Shown here piece by piece: positions 13,359-24,477 of a stretch of 60,267 nucleotides of DNA (positions are counted from its first letter, which is position 1; every line of letters starts with the position of its first letter). Both the position numbers and the translations under genes were made by a program. The stretch spans positions 89,396-149,662 of the forward strand of contig KZ627147.1 of assembly GCA_002917775.1 (NCBI GenBank). Direction: 5' to 3'. The DNA is from Glaciozyma antarctica PI12. Its lineage: Eukaryota > Basidiomycota > Microbotryomycetes > Kriegeriales > Camptobasidiaceae. Below the pieces are notes generated by a model. That model saw nothing but the letters and a program-made list of their open reading frames with translations. It did not search any database and was not told where the DNA came from.

Positions 13359-15011
13359 AGTGAGTGTCCAGCATCTCGAAGAGGAAGGCGCGCTGACCCT
13401 CTCCCGCCTGCAGTGCGTCTCTCCGCACTCCTCACCAGTCTGGCGCTCTTCGTAGCCCGCACCTCAGCCCAGAGCATCAACACCACCTCCCTCGTCTACT
13501 CTCTCCTCCCCGCCGGCTCGCTCGACACCTCCCTCATCCTCGGCCAATCCCTCTCCTTCTCACCCTTCAGCACCACGATCCTCACCAACGATTCACACGC
13601 CCTCGTCACGTTCAACACGACCAGGCCTCTCTCCTCCATCGGCTGGGTCGCCATAGGCTTCGGCAACAAGATGAACGACGCGTCAATTGTCGTCCTCTGG
13701 CCCTCATCCGACGGCTCGAGCTGGACCATCTCGCACCGCTCCACGACCGGGAACTACATGCCTACAACCTGGTACAACCCGACCTCTTCCCCCTTTCAAG
13801 TCATCTCATCCCTCTCCACCACCTCAGCCACTTTAACCACCGTCTCCTTCCTCCGCCCGCTCGTCATACCCTCTTCTCAAACCCTCTTCTGGTCCTCCTC
13901 GCACCTCAACCTCTCGCGCGCACGGGAACAGCCTATCATCTGGGCGTTTGGGGACAGAAGGCCGGCGTCGATGAGTGAAGCGGAGGTGATCCAGGGGCAT
14001 TAGGGGGGAGCGTCGGGGAGCGCGAGGATCGACCTCTCGCAGGTCTTTTTGGCGACGACGTTGGCGCCGACGGTACCGACGAACGGCAGTGGGAATGATT
14101 CGAAGACGAACACGGCGACTGGGACTGCTTCTTCTCCTGTCATAGCTTCAACGTGGACGAAGTACGACACGATCATTTTCGTTCATGGTTAGTCGATTAC
14201 TCGTGCGCGGAAGATAAAAAGGAGCTAACGAATCCCTCTAGGCGGTATCGCAATGGTCACCTGGCTCCTCATCGCCCCTCTCGCCGTCCTCATCGCTCGC
14301 CTCGCCCGCAACTGGAAGCGCTGGGTGACCGCCCATTCCTACACCCACGTACGCTGCTCCTCCTCCCACCCCTCCCGCGCTAACCCCCTCCCACAGCTTA
14401 TCCTCGTCCTCTCCTCCACGATTGGCATCGTCGTCCTCGGCATTATCGCCGGAAAATGGGGCCCCTCTACCGCTTCCTCTTCGCACGAGGTCCGTCCCTC
14501 CCCTCTCCCATTTTCGCGCTGCTGACCCCCGCAGATCCTCGGCTACATCCTTCTCGCCACTCTCCTCCTCCAACTCGGGCTAGGGCAGTACTCGCACCTC
14601 CATGCCAACCCTACTAGCTCCGCGCGGTCGTGGTCCAATATCGCGCACATCTGCCTCGGAATCCTCCTCCTCGCCCTGAGCTGGATACAGATCTGGCTCG
14701 GCTTCAAGAACTACGACCGTCGTCCCCATCCCCGTTCTATAACGATCATCTACGCATCGTACGTTCTTCCCTCCTCGCACCTTCCCTACTGAATCGCTAT
14801 CGCAGCATGATTGCAGCGTTCGGACTCATCTACACGACCTCACTCGCTCTGCTCATTCTCCAACGACTGAGGGAAGAACGGGAGAGGCAGGGGCGCAGAG
14901 AGAGGGAGAGCAGCGAGAGTAGTGTCTGGAGTCAGCCGTGCGTGCGGCTGTGGGAATTTGAGGAGCGCGTGCTGATGGTTGATTGGTAGGAGCATGCGGG
15001 CTACGCGATGA
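13359..15011 (+). CDS. DOMON-cytochrome b561 membrane protein, with in-frame stop
   Basis: The start codon is split: the A at 13359 is joined to TG at 13414-13415 by removing a 54-nt intron (GTGAGT, CTGAC, CAG). This yields a clear signal peptide (MRLSALLTSLALFVARTSA) and a DOMON domain (SIGWVAIGFGNKMNDA, VVLWPS, PIIWAFGDRRP). After a TAG at 14001-14003 the same frame continues (ARIDLSQVFLATT) and splices into a cytochrome b561-like part: HGGIAMVTWLLIAP, AHSYTH, LGQYSHLHANP and IAHICLGILL, whose His residues are the likely haem ligands. Further exons are 14242-14348, 14397-14489, 14535-14758, 14806-14937 and 14990-15011. Such fusions are predicted ascorbate- or NAD(P)H-linked ferric reductases. 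The stop would leave only a secreted DOMON protein; a base error, a recent nonsense change or readthrough are all possible. Confidence 0.8.
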
Positions 15012-15404
15012 GGTCGGGGGGATGGGGTTTGAGCAGCGTGGGAGGGTGCGAAATCGAGCGAACTGGAACGAGTGCGAATCGAAAGAGTGCGGTCCTGCGA
15101 TCCGATTGAGAGCGTGTAAGACTTCGCCAGCAGTAAAGAGCGCGTCGTCCTGGTGATCCTGTCGTGGTTCTGCTGGTAGCCGGATGAGACTCAGAGCTCG
15201 AAGACGCAGGAGGAGGGAGAGAACACTTCGTCGCGCGCGCAGAATGTCCTCCCGAGCTGCTCTCCCCATGCCACATGTCCTCGAGAGCAGGATGTGGCGG
15301 ACGTTTCCAGCAGAATCGGCGGAGCAGTACCACGATACCTCGAAGCAGCGAACGAGAACAACAAGAGAGTCAATTACCGCACCGCACGTCCCAGCTCCAC
15401 CTCC
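15012..15404. other. Intergenic between convergent genes
   Basis: This holds the 3' ends of the DOMON gene and of the minus-strand gene that ends at 15405. I see no further gene. Confidence 0.5.
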
Positions 15405-16064
15405 CTACGCCCTCGACGTCTCCTCCCCCTGCTCTTTCCTTCCCTCCTCCGTTTCATACACCTCCTGCCTCAAGCCCTCTCCCTCAATCCCCTCCATCGC
15501 GACCTCCTTCTCCCCCACCCCCTCTCCCTCCACCACTTCTCCCTCTCCCTCCGAAACTACGTCCACCTCGTACGTCGGCACCTCGTAAGCCGCCGGAGCA
15601 CTCTCCGTCTCAAACCGCATCTCGCACAGCTTCGCAGCCAGTAGGGCGTAGTCGACGTGCCGTGGGAGGGGGTTGCGAGTATGCGCGCGTGACGGTGGAG
15701 CGTCTGCGTGCGGAAAGAGTTAGTGCCAGTCCCAGTCGCAACAACAGAGAGAGGACTCACAGAGCATCACTCCCTGCGCCGTATCCTGGCTCCTCGCGCT
15801 GGCCGTCGATCCTCTCCTCCTATGCCTCCTGCCCCCTCGGCTGTCCGCCCTGCTTGGCGGCAACAAGATTGGACTGGGGCAAGGCGAGTGGGACAGGATA
15901 CTGAGAAACTCGTCGAGAGCTGAGTTCTCGAGTGGCGGAGGAGAAGGGGCTGAGGGACGCCGGGTAGGGTGGGAGAGCGAGAGGGAGGGCGTATGAGGAC
16001 GAGTGGCCGGGGCAGTGCGGAGTGGGCGCGGGCAGAGAATCGTGTGCGTTTGGTTCTGGGGCAT
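15405..16064 (-). CDS. Unrecognised two-exon protein, 200 residues
   Basis: Exon 1 (15761-16064) and exon 2 (15405-15703) join in phase through an intron with GTGAGT, CTAAC and CAG. The first half is Pro/Ser/Arg-rich with a short hydrophobic-acidic patch (ALDEFLSILSHS). The junction region APPSRAHTRNPLPRHVDYAL, followed by LAAKLCEMRFETE, looks like a conserved helical core. The C-terminal 60 residues are strongly acidic (Glu/Val/Gly-rich). No signal peptide or membrane segment is visible. I cannot name the family. The acidic tail and basic middle would suit a nuclear or chromatin-associated protein, but that is only a guess. Its start codon begins a region of about 700 bases without a gene up to the STI1 3' end. 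Confidence 0.55.
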
Positions 16065-16763
16065 GGGGCGTGTGTGCCTGTTGGGTGGCGTGTGATTAGG
16101 GAAGAGAAGAGGCTGGAGAACGCGAAGTCATGACGGCGAACTCGCTCGCTGGCCAGGCTGTGTCGCCCGACTTGGAGAAGGTGGTAGAGGTCTGCGCTTG
16201 TTAGGGAGGCCTACGGCGTGCACTGCAGAGGCTGAGAACCTGCTCAGCAGCCCTTGCTCAGCGACAACGTCCTCAAGCCCCTCCACCGCTGCGCCGTTCT
16301 CCCCTTGCGCCGCTTTCGCCGAGGAGCTCGCTCGTCCCAGATCCACTCATATCCAGTCACGCACGCGGGCTCACCTGGAAGCTCCATGCTGCAGCGAGGA
16401 GACCATTTTATCGTGCGCCAGAAATCTAGCTAGGATCCGCCTCGAGCGCTGAGCTCCGCACGAACCTTCGCAAGCGAGACGGACCAGAGCAGCGAGGACC
16501 TATGAAGCATGCCACCGCACGCGCATGAGAGCCTTTTGATGCAATATCAGGGAGAGCGTGAGAGGGAGCAGTGCGAGAAATGACACGCACTCACTCGGTA
16601 GCGAGGTGCGAGGACGAGCAGAGGTTCCCATTCGACGACGACGACGACAGCACCAGCAGATCGTTCTTCTCCCAGAGCAAGACCGAAGCAGACACTCCAG
16701 GACACCAGCTCAATGCGAAACGAAAGAGTACTTCCAACGAATTCAAGCTCCTCTTCGCTCCTC
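16065..16763. other. Intergenic, no supported gene
   Basis: A 72-residue open frame on the minus strand (16128-16346) and several shorter ones exist, but none shows splice logic, motifs or a sensible start context. The stretch probably holds the promoter of the gene at 15405-16064 and the STI1 3' UTR. Confidence 0.45.
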
Positions 16764-18518
16764 CTACCGCGTCTTGATAATCCCCTGCACGCCACCTCAT
16801 CAGCTTCCTCCAAAACGCCTCGAAGCGATACCAGTACTCACCGCCCTAACAAGCTTGTTAATCTTGTCCCTAATCCCAGGGTTCTGCATATGCTGCTGCA
16901 AGCTCGCCGGCTCATTCTGCGCCTGCTGCAAGATGTTCTGGAACACGGGGTCTCCCATGATGGATTGGATCTCGGGGTCACGCATAGCGCGGGCGTAGGC
17001 TTGTTCGTCGGATTCGCCGGCGCGGTCGGCAGAGTCGGCGGCGGTCACTTTGCGGATTTGGGAGGCGATTTCGGACGTGTGCTTGCCGTCGGTGTCTTTT
17101 GCGGCGGCCTGGAGGGGGTGGCGAGAGGTGGGGAGGAGGGAGGGATGGAGAGAGGCGGGAGAGGAGGGGTGAGAGTCAGCGAGGAGGTAAGAAGAGCATG
17201 CGATGGAGGGAGGAGAGGGAGAGGGTCAGCACCAAGGAGGAGAAGACGAGGACAAGCCCAAGCGACCGACGTACGAGCTCAATAGCTTGAAGCGCCTTGC
17301 CGTACTCCTTCATCGCAAACAGGACGTGACTCTTGCGAATGTATCCCTTGACTACGCGAAGGAAGCGAGCATCAGCTGCGTTCGTCCTCCGTGATCTCCC
17401 ACTCCATTCCCCATCACCCAACGTGAACGGACTCACTAAACTCGGGCTGCACCTCCATCGCCTTCTCAGCATCCTTGAGCGCCTCGGGCAACGCGAGCAA
17501 CTTGGTCAACGCCGCCGCGCGGTTCGTGTACCCACGAGCATCCGAAGGGTTGCGCTTGATCGACTCGGCGTACAGTCCAACCGAGGTTGCGAAATCTCCC
17601 GCCTGTTCCCAGCGTCAGCTCCCCGTCAATCTCGAGGAGACGAGGGAAACGAACCTTGAAAGCGACGTTCCCCTCCTCGCGCGCCTTGTCCGCCAGCGCA
17701 GGATCAATGTACGCCAACCGCTCCTTCTCCGCGTTCTCCTTCTCCGCCTGCATCGCACGCCCGCATCAGCTCCTCCTCCTCCCAACCTCATGAGGACGAA
17801 CGCACCTCCTTGAGCTTAGCAAGGACGTCGGGCGTCCGGTGCTCCGTCAAACTCTTGCCGAACGCCGCGATAGCATTCGCGAAATCTCCCTTCTTGAGGT
17901 ACGCCGAGCCGATACGTCCGAAAGCCCTGTCATCGACGAATGTTAGCTAGGAGAGGGAAGGGAGGGGGGAGGACGCACTTGGCGATGAGCTTGAAGTCGG
18001 CTCGACGCTCGCGACCTTCCTCGATGGCGCGCTCGGCGGTGGAGATCGTCTTGTCGTAGTCGGCTTGCTCGAAGTAGACGGCTGTAGGGGGAGGGAGGTC
18101 AGCGAATGCGCCTGCACCGGTCGCGGCTGTGGTTGTCGTGCTGAGTCCACACTACCGGGTCGGCGAGCCTCAGCACCTTCAAGCAGTCCCGCAGAGGACC
18201 TCCCTGATCCCTGGGCTGTCCTTCTTGCCCTGCACGACACGGCCGAATCGTCTCCGAGCAGAGCTGCCAGCACCTCCTCCGCGCCCTCCGTCCTCCCCAG
18301 CGCCCGCAACCCATCCCCCGCCAGCTCCTCTGCACCTCCAACCCCACGCCGTACACCCCGGCAAACGCACCAGAGAGGTTGTTGAGGTAGGTGATGTCCT
18401 TGTTGAGCTCCCAGGCCTTGTCGTAGTGCGCCACGGCCTCGTCAAAGCTGCGTGCCTTGTACGCCGCGTTTCCAAGCGCCTTCTCAGCGTCTCCTGCTTT
18501 CTGATCTGCTGCTGACAT
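16764..18518 (-). CDS. STI1: Hsp70/Hsp90 co-chaperone STI1/HOP, short form without TPR1-DP1
   Basis: Eight in-phase exons (18371-18518, 17979-18081, 17806-17926, 17655-17747, 17437-17602, 17275-17351, 16842-17108, 16764-16784) give 331 residues. The first residues (AEKALGNAAYKARSFDEAV, KAWELNKDITYLNN) are already TPR2A, which binds the EEVD tail of Hsp90. SLTEHRTPD, AYIDPALADKAREEGN, YTNRAAALTKL and YIRKSHVLFAMKEYGKAL follow (TPR2B). The C-terminus has DPEIQSIMGDPVFQNILQQ, NPGIRDKINKL and AGIIKTR (DP2 domain). Yeast and human proteins are about 540-590 residues and begin with TPR1 and DP1, which are absent here. The divergent MBF1 start lies only 162 bases upstream, leaving no room for them. 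Intron 1 is long (290 nt) and contains open frame. Confidence 0.92.
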
Positions 18519-18680
18519 AGTTCGCTCTGCTTGAAGTTGTGAGGGAAAGCGAGCGAGTGAGCCTCAAGTAGAGCGAGTTGTTCTCGCACCTTTTGGCCCG
18601 GCACCGCTCTCCTTCTCACCACACGCCCTCTCGTACGCACAAACACTCCCCAACTACACGAACACCACACTAGATCAATC
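18519..18680. promoter_or_regulatory. Bidirectional promoter STI1 / MBF1
   Basis: Only 162 bases separate the two start codons, which face away from each other, so both promoters and leaders must share this stretch. It contains pyrimidine-rich tracts near the MBF1 side. TTC and GAA triplets occur, but not in a convincing heat-shock-element array. Confidence 0.6.
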
Positions 18681-19646
18681 ATGGCTGGAAGTATCACCGA
18701 CTGGGACTCCCAGGTACGCCCTCGCCCTCTCCAGGTCAAGAGGCCGAAGCTGACGCCACCCTTCTCCACAGACTGTCATCGGACAGAAGGCTCGCGGACC
18801 TACCGTCACCAAGGATGGAGCTGCACTGAACGCAGCGAGGAGGAGTGGAGCTGCGATCGATACGGATAAGAAGAGTGAGTCCCTTCTGGCGCGGGTCGTG
18901 TGCTGGAGGGGTGGGAGGTGCGCCCTGGGATCGGCGTAGCTGAGCGACAGGAGTGGTGGTGGTGGATTCCTGTTGAGCCTCGGGCAGGCGGTGTAGGCTG
19001 GGTGGAGCTTCTGGAGGCGTAGGCCGGGCGCACCGGAAGGACGACGATGACCCGCAGAGCATTGAGCTGACTCGACCTTGTTCGTCCTGCAGCCACTGGA
19101 AACCACACCGTCCACGGCGTCGACCACGCCAAGATCGCAAAGCTTGATCGCGACGTAGGCTCTTCTTTCTCCCCTCGCGCTGATAGACTGCTAACTCGCG
19201 CGCGCAGAACGAGGTCGCTCCTCCTGCCACCGTTTCGATGGAACTCGGCAAGGTGCTCCAGAGCGCGCGCCAGAACTTCAAGGATGCGGATGGCAAGCCT
19301 AAGCCTATGAGCCAGGGAGACCTTGCCAAGATGATCAACCAGAAAAGTCAAGTCGTGCAAGAGTGTGAGTTAATACTTTCATCCTTCCTCCTTCCTCCCT
19401 GCCATCGGTCCCCCGCATCCGGCTCTCTCTCCCCCCGACAGCATCCCTTCACCCGTCGTACCTTAGCCCCATCCATCCATCCACGACATCTCAAGAACGA
19501 GAGCTGACGCCCCTCACCTTGCAGACGAGAACATGAAGGCGACTCCCAACCCCCAGATCCTCGGCCAGATGGAGCGAATCCTCAAGGTCAAGCTCCGTGG
19601 AGCCGGAATCGGACAACCCCTGGGAGGACCCAAGAAGGCCAAGTAG
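18681..19646 (+). CDS. MBF1: Multiprotein-bridging factor 1
   Basis: Five exons (18681-18713, 18772-18874, 19093-19154, 19208-19364, 19525-19646) encode 158 residues. The N-terminal part has [11 protein letters not shown] and [16 protein letters not shown]. The helix-turn-helix (cro/C1-type) half has [38 protein letters not shown] and [18 protein letters not shown], ending [14 protein letters not shown]1 bridges transcription activators such as GCN4 to TBP and in yeast also binds ribosomes to limit frameshifting at stalled collisions. The length and every motif fit the family. Intron 2 (218 nt) and intron 4 (160 nt) are longer than usual here; I looked for snoRNA boxes in them and found no pair I trust. 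Confidence 0.95.
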
Positions 19647-20267
19647 TCTCGAGGATGGAATGATAATAAAGTCTCGTTTTGCTTGTTCGTTTGCAGGGAG
19701 GCGGGGAACTGATGGGAGAGAGCTGGTGCTGGTGGAGGTGACGAGAGGAGTGGGTCGGCAACGGGGGCGAGAGAGGTGGTAGAGGGGACTCTGCTCGTTC
19801 GTGTACGGCTTTGCTAGGCGTTCCCTGCCTTCTGCTCGTCCATCTGCGCTGTGCGCTGGCACCGACGCTGATGTGCGGATGTATGGGCCGGCGAGCTTGT
19901 CCAGAGCTTGTATCGCCGCTTTTCGTCGTCCCTCGCAGCTCAGCTTCGCAGCAGCCTCCGTACCTTCTCTCGCAACCCTTTCAGAAGGTTCCTGAGCTTC
20001 CTTCCACTGCTTCCCTTCCCGCTCAGTTGTGTAGCACGTCCGTCTACCCTTAATGCCTCCATCTCCCTACACGCCTTAATCGACAAGCTCTCGCGAGTCC
20101 CTCAGCGCCAACCGCGACGACCTTCCGATCCCCTCGAGTCCCGCTCTCCGGTGCTCTCCGAACTCCCAACGCGGTACAGCCAGTCCGCAGACTTCTCGAG
20201 CGATAGGCAAAAAGGTAGTAATATACACAATGCTGCGAGAGAACGATACAGATCCCACGTCGCTCTC
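19647..20267. other. Intergenic between convergent MBF1 and gamma-tubulin
   Basis: This contains the 3' UTR of each gene. Short open frames on both strands carry no recognisable motif. Confidence 0.5.
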
Positions 20268-22607
20268 TCAATCCCCATCCCTCGCCCTCTCCCTCTCTCC
20301 CTCCGCACTCGGCGCTCCATAATCCTGCTGCTCATCAGCTCCCTCCTCGCTAAAACGAGAACAAGACTCACGATATAATCCGCCCTCTCGCACGCTTGAT
20401 ACTCATCAATAAGCTCCTGCGCCACAGCCCTACTCCCCCCATCAGGCTCGCTCCCAAGGAAGGGAAGGAGAAGGACGTACCGAGCGTCATCGAACTCCTC
20501 CAGCCCGTTCTCGAACATAGCTTCCTGCTTGTAGTTCTCGATAAAGGCGCCCTTCTTCCTCAACCGATCATACTGCTCCACAGTCCTTTTGAACATCTGC
20601 GCCCTCGTCAGTCTCCTCCTTTCTTCTCAAAGTGAGAAGGACGCACGGAAGCGATGCTAGTGTGGTTCGCGAGCATGAGGCCTGAGACACGATGAGATTT
20701 CTGGACGTAGGGAGATTGTTTGGTGAGAGCCACTTGAATCGACGCAGGGCCCCAGGGAATGAAGGTGGCGAGGTTTCGTTCGCGAATTCGGAGGAGGGAT
20801 TTGTGTACCTGTGTGAGATGGGGCGTTAGTCGGGTGGACGGGTTAGGGTTAGGAGGGACGTACGTCGGTGGGATCGACTTCGCCTTGGATGATGTTGAGG
20901 ATGGAGATGTAGCAGGCTGCACGGTTTGCGACGGAAGTGGGAGTTGATACCATGCGATTCTTAGGCTGGAGGAGGCGGCGCATGACATCGAGTACGGTGG
21001 TCTTCCGCACGGATTTGGCCTGCGATGCGGATTGGGTTAGTGAGGGCTATGGCAGCAGGGAGGGACGGAAGGGCTGTCGAAAACGTGATGGCCAGACGGT
21101 GGGATGGACTGGGGAGGCGACGAGGGAGAGGAGAGACGTACCTGGTCGATCTTGTCGCTCGTGAATGGCGTATACGAAGTCATGAGGAAGTGGCAGCGGG
21201 GAGTAGGGATGAGAGAGGCGATCATGCCGACAAGATCGTTGTTCATGTAGCCGGGGTAGCGAAGTGTTTGCGTCGACGCAGACATGACCGTCGAGACCTG
21301 TTCGAAAGCGTCAGCCCTGGTCTCGCTCGCTCTGCCTTAAATTCTGTCGTCCTCTACCCCCATACAAGCGCCCCAGCTCTCCATCTGGTCCATCCCGTTC
21401 TTCGCAGCCTCCTAAGCCCCCCGAACTCTGGCCGCACGCAAACTCACCAGTTGATTCGTCTGCGTGAAGCTCGCCTCCTGCACATGCAGCCGATCCTGAC
21501 AGATCCTCGCTAGCGCCTGATTGTCTAGCACCACCACGGCGTCCGCATGGTTCGTTAACCGCTTGAGCGTAAGGAGCGAGTTGTAAGGCTGGACGACGAC
21601 GTCTCCGGAAGTCGAGTCGGGGAAGACGGAGTACGTCTGGATGAGCTTCTTCGGATACCGGTCGTTAAGTCGCTCGAGTAGGTAGGAACCTAGTCCAGAT
21701 CCCGTTCCTCCTGCGATCGAGTGGAGCATCATGAAGCCCTGCGTTCGCGCGGCACGTTAGCTAGTTGGGAGCGACCGGCGAGGAGGGACGTACCTCGAGA
21801 CTATCGCTGCCTTCCGCCTCGCGATCAATCATCTCCATGACCTCCTCGTACACTCGTTCTCCAGCTGCGTACCCCTTCGCCCACTGTACGGCGCGTCAGC
21901 TCCCTCCTCCTCGCCAGCAAGAGCTCCGAGCGCGAACGCACGTTGTTCCCAGCTCCTCCGCCCTCTTCGTCGATGTAAATATTCTCGGGGTTCGTAGAGC
22001 GCCTTGTACGGACCGGACATGATCGTGTTGAGGACCTGTGGGCGGAGAAAGGAGTTAGCTGCTGCTGGCCTACGCGCTCCTGGGCCTCCTGCTGTGCCAG
22101 CGTCGTGCAAGCCTCGCGAGCTCCCTCCACGCGCACCAAGAGAACCCTAAAAGTACACGCTTCCTCCAGCATGCCCGGGCAAACCTCCCACTCGCGGCGT
22201 CGCCTCCCTTCTCGAGCTCGAAAACAACACCACCTCCCCTCCCCTCCCGCCGCTTCCCCATCACCACCCGCACTCACCCTCGGTTCCAGATCAATCATAA
22301 TGGCCCTAGGAATGTAGTGCTCGTCGTCCGCCTGGTAGAAGAAGACGTCCTTGCGGTCTCCGCCGTCCGTCGCCCACTCCTCCAAGGTCCCATCGCGTGA
22401 AATGCCGTGTTCCGCACAAAGCTGCGCCCAGAACTCGGATCCAACTGCGCGGTGATGAGATTCAGCTGGTGAGCTTGGATAGGGGGAGAAGGCGCGAACT
22501 CTGGTTGCCGGCCTGGCCAGCTGAGATGGTGACTGTTTGGAACGAGGTTAGCACGGTTCGACGCGCTTTGAGCAGGCTAGGAAGGACGTACGCAGCTCGC
22601 GCGGCAT
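20268..22607 (-). CDS. TUB4: Gamma-tubulin
   Basis: This nucleator of microtubules at spindle-pole bodies begins [16 protein letters not shown] at 22607. It continues with [46 protein letters not shown] (the tubulin GTP-binding signature), [51 protein letters not shown] and [19 protein letters not shown] small final exon supplies [18 protein letters not shown], with TGA at 20268-20270. There are many introns; the second (about 22037-22280) is some 245 nt. One base too many sits near 21993, between LY and [11 protein letters not shown]. Since gamma-tubulin is essential and everything else is intact, a consensus error is the best explanation. Confidence 0.93.
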
Positions 22608-22768
22608 GATGGGCTGTTGTTCAGGCGGTGGACCAGGCGGATAACGAGGTGTTGGAGGGAGGAAGAGCAATCGCGTCGAGGGAGTTGGCTCCGTGGATCG
22701 TTCGTTGTCCTCCTTCCACTCACTCGCCGCGACTCCTCTGCTTGTTCTGCCTCCCTTGCACGTACCAG

Positions 22769-23890
22769 ATGGCCACAAACAATCCCTCCAACAAGCGTGC
22801 TCGTGCGGCTGAAGCAGCGGAAGCTCCCGTTCCTGGATCCACCTCGCCGCGCTTCTGCTCGAGCGATGCTGACCTCGTTTTCGTCTCGTCTGCCTGAGTC
22901 CACGTCAAGGCATGCACATCGATTGCGTACAGCTGACTAGCTCCTGCAGCGACGTCAAGTTCAGGACTCACCGCGCAAACCTCCTCGCCTGTTTGTTTCT
23001 CCTCACCTCCATCGCGACCACACGACGCTGATCCCACCCGGCTCACAGCGTCAAAAGTCTTCAAAGACATTTTCGACACTGGCATGAACGCGATGGAGTC
23101 GACTCCCGTCGTCCAGCTCGAATAATCAGCTGTCATCCTGGAGTTGATTGCTATCCCGAGGCGGTGGATGACCCAGGACTCCGCTTCCCGGTGTGTTGGC
23201 CACTTATCAGGACTCTATACAGGTACTTTGTGCGTTTGCTCTTTTCTCAGCTGTTCCCGCTCCGAGCTCATTCGTTCGCTCTCTCTCAGCTCTGGTGAGG
23301 AATCGAAGCGTACCGCCGAGCTTTCGAAGTGGCGTACAGGCATTCCTCCGCCTCACCAAGAACAGCCACTAACCCGCCTTTTTGTCACAGGATACTCACC
23401 CATCCGAAATCCCAAGAGACTGTGATCTATGCCTTTATTTTCGCAGAGCACTTCGGTCGCTATCCCTATCTCAGCGCAACTGCCGCTCGCAGTCTCACAA
23501 ACGCACCTCCCATGACCGACTACCTCTACGAACTCATTCTCAAGGGGACTTGTCATCTCAATACTCCCGCCGGAAGTATTCTCTCCCTTGTGCGTCCTTC
23601 CAAGCTTTGCAGCGTTAAAAAGTGCTTATTGTTGTCCCTCTACAGACCCGCTTTCTGTCCCTTCAAGGAGAGTACGGAGAGTTCTTACGTCAATCTACGG
23701 AGGGGTATTTAAAGGAAAAGCTCTGCCCGGATTCATGCTCAACGGCGATGGAAGTCTGGCGGACTTGAGTCGAACTGAGTTCTTCACCGCAGCCAATGTG
23801 CAGGAGCGTCGAGAAAGTTGGACGGCTCTTCCCAGCCGGAGTGGGCCGGTGTGCGTTCCTTGTCGGCAAGTGTACCAGAGCACCCTTGCA
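22769..23890 (+). pseudogene. Second decayed BTB/POZ-family gene
   Basis: An ATG at 22769 starts a 40-residue lead (NNPSNKRARAAEAAEAPVPG), then DADLVFVS. After an intron come DVKFRTHRANLLAC and, after a second, SKVFKDIFDTGMNAM and VVQLE, the standard BTB outline. Several lesions follow. A TAA replaces the Gly codon after VVQLE. The codons between ILEL and CYPEAVDD are partly lost. The Trp of LWRGIEAYR is TGA. Downstream pieces IYAFIFAEHFGRYPYLSATA and a helix-rich end are still recognisable. The copy is the same family and orientation as the one at the left edge. The many lesions in one gene, unlike the single events elsewhere, argue for true decay. Confidence 0.6.
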
Positions 23891-24477
23891 TGGCACTCCT
23901 CCCCTCTGCGACCGAATCACTGCATCTTCCGCTTCCTCACCACTCCTAGTCCCATCCCTCCCACCGCTGAACTCAGTGCCATCCCCTGACTGCCCACCCT
24001 CATCAGCTCCCTCCTCTGCAAACACGAAAGAAGGCCCCTCGCACATCCCAGGATCTGAACCGTCCCAAGGTCGTCCTGGCAAAACAACTCGAGGGGAGAC
24101 GAGATGGCGCCTCTCTTCCAGCTGCCACGTCCTCCGGGTTCAGCTTTCTCAGGCATACTGCTCGTGCTCGGCGGCGCTCTTTCTTAGAATGTAGCACCTC
24201 AGCTGCTGTTGACGGCCTTTATACAGGGAACAGCTGTCGCTCGCGTCGCGACGCCGTGTCAACAACGCTCAGCCTGTCTTCCTCCTTCCCTAGGGTTAGC
24301 ACGCCGCCCCTTACGAATTCCTAACCTGGTGCTCTGCCTGCTCTCCGTAGCCTGCGTTGAGAAAGTTCGGTCTCCCCAAAGCATCCGCCGGCTCTTGTGT
24401 CTTCTCTTCTCGCGAGTCCCGAGGCCGCCACTCCTTGACCAGCAACCACCCCCTCGACCACACTCAGCACCATAGCC
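23891..24477. other. Intergenic
   Basis: This lies between the BTB relic and the gene starting at 24478. I see no supported gene. Confidence 0.5.

Noticed and set aside
18875-19524. MBF1 introns 2 and 4 as snoRNA hosts
   Set aside because: They are longer than average, but no paired C/D or H/ACA boxes could be found by eye.
20835-20860. Telomere-like GGTTAGGGTTAGG
   Set aside because: Only two units, inside a gamma-tubulin intron; no array, so probably chance.
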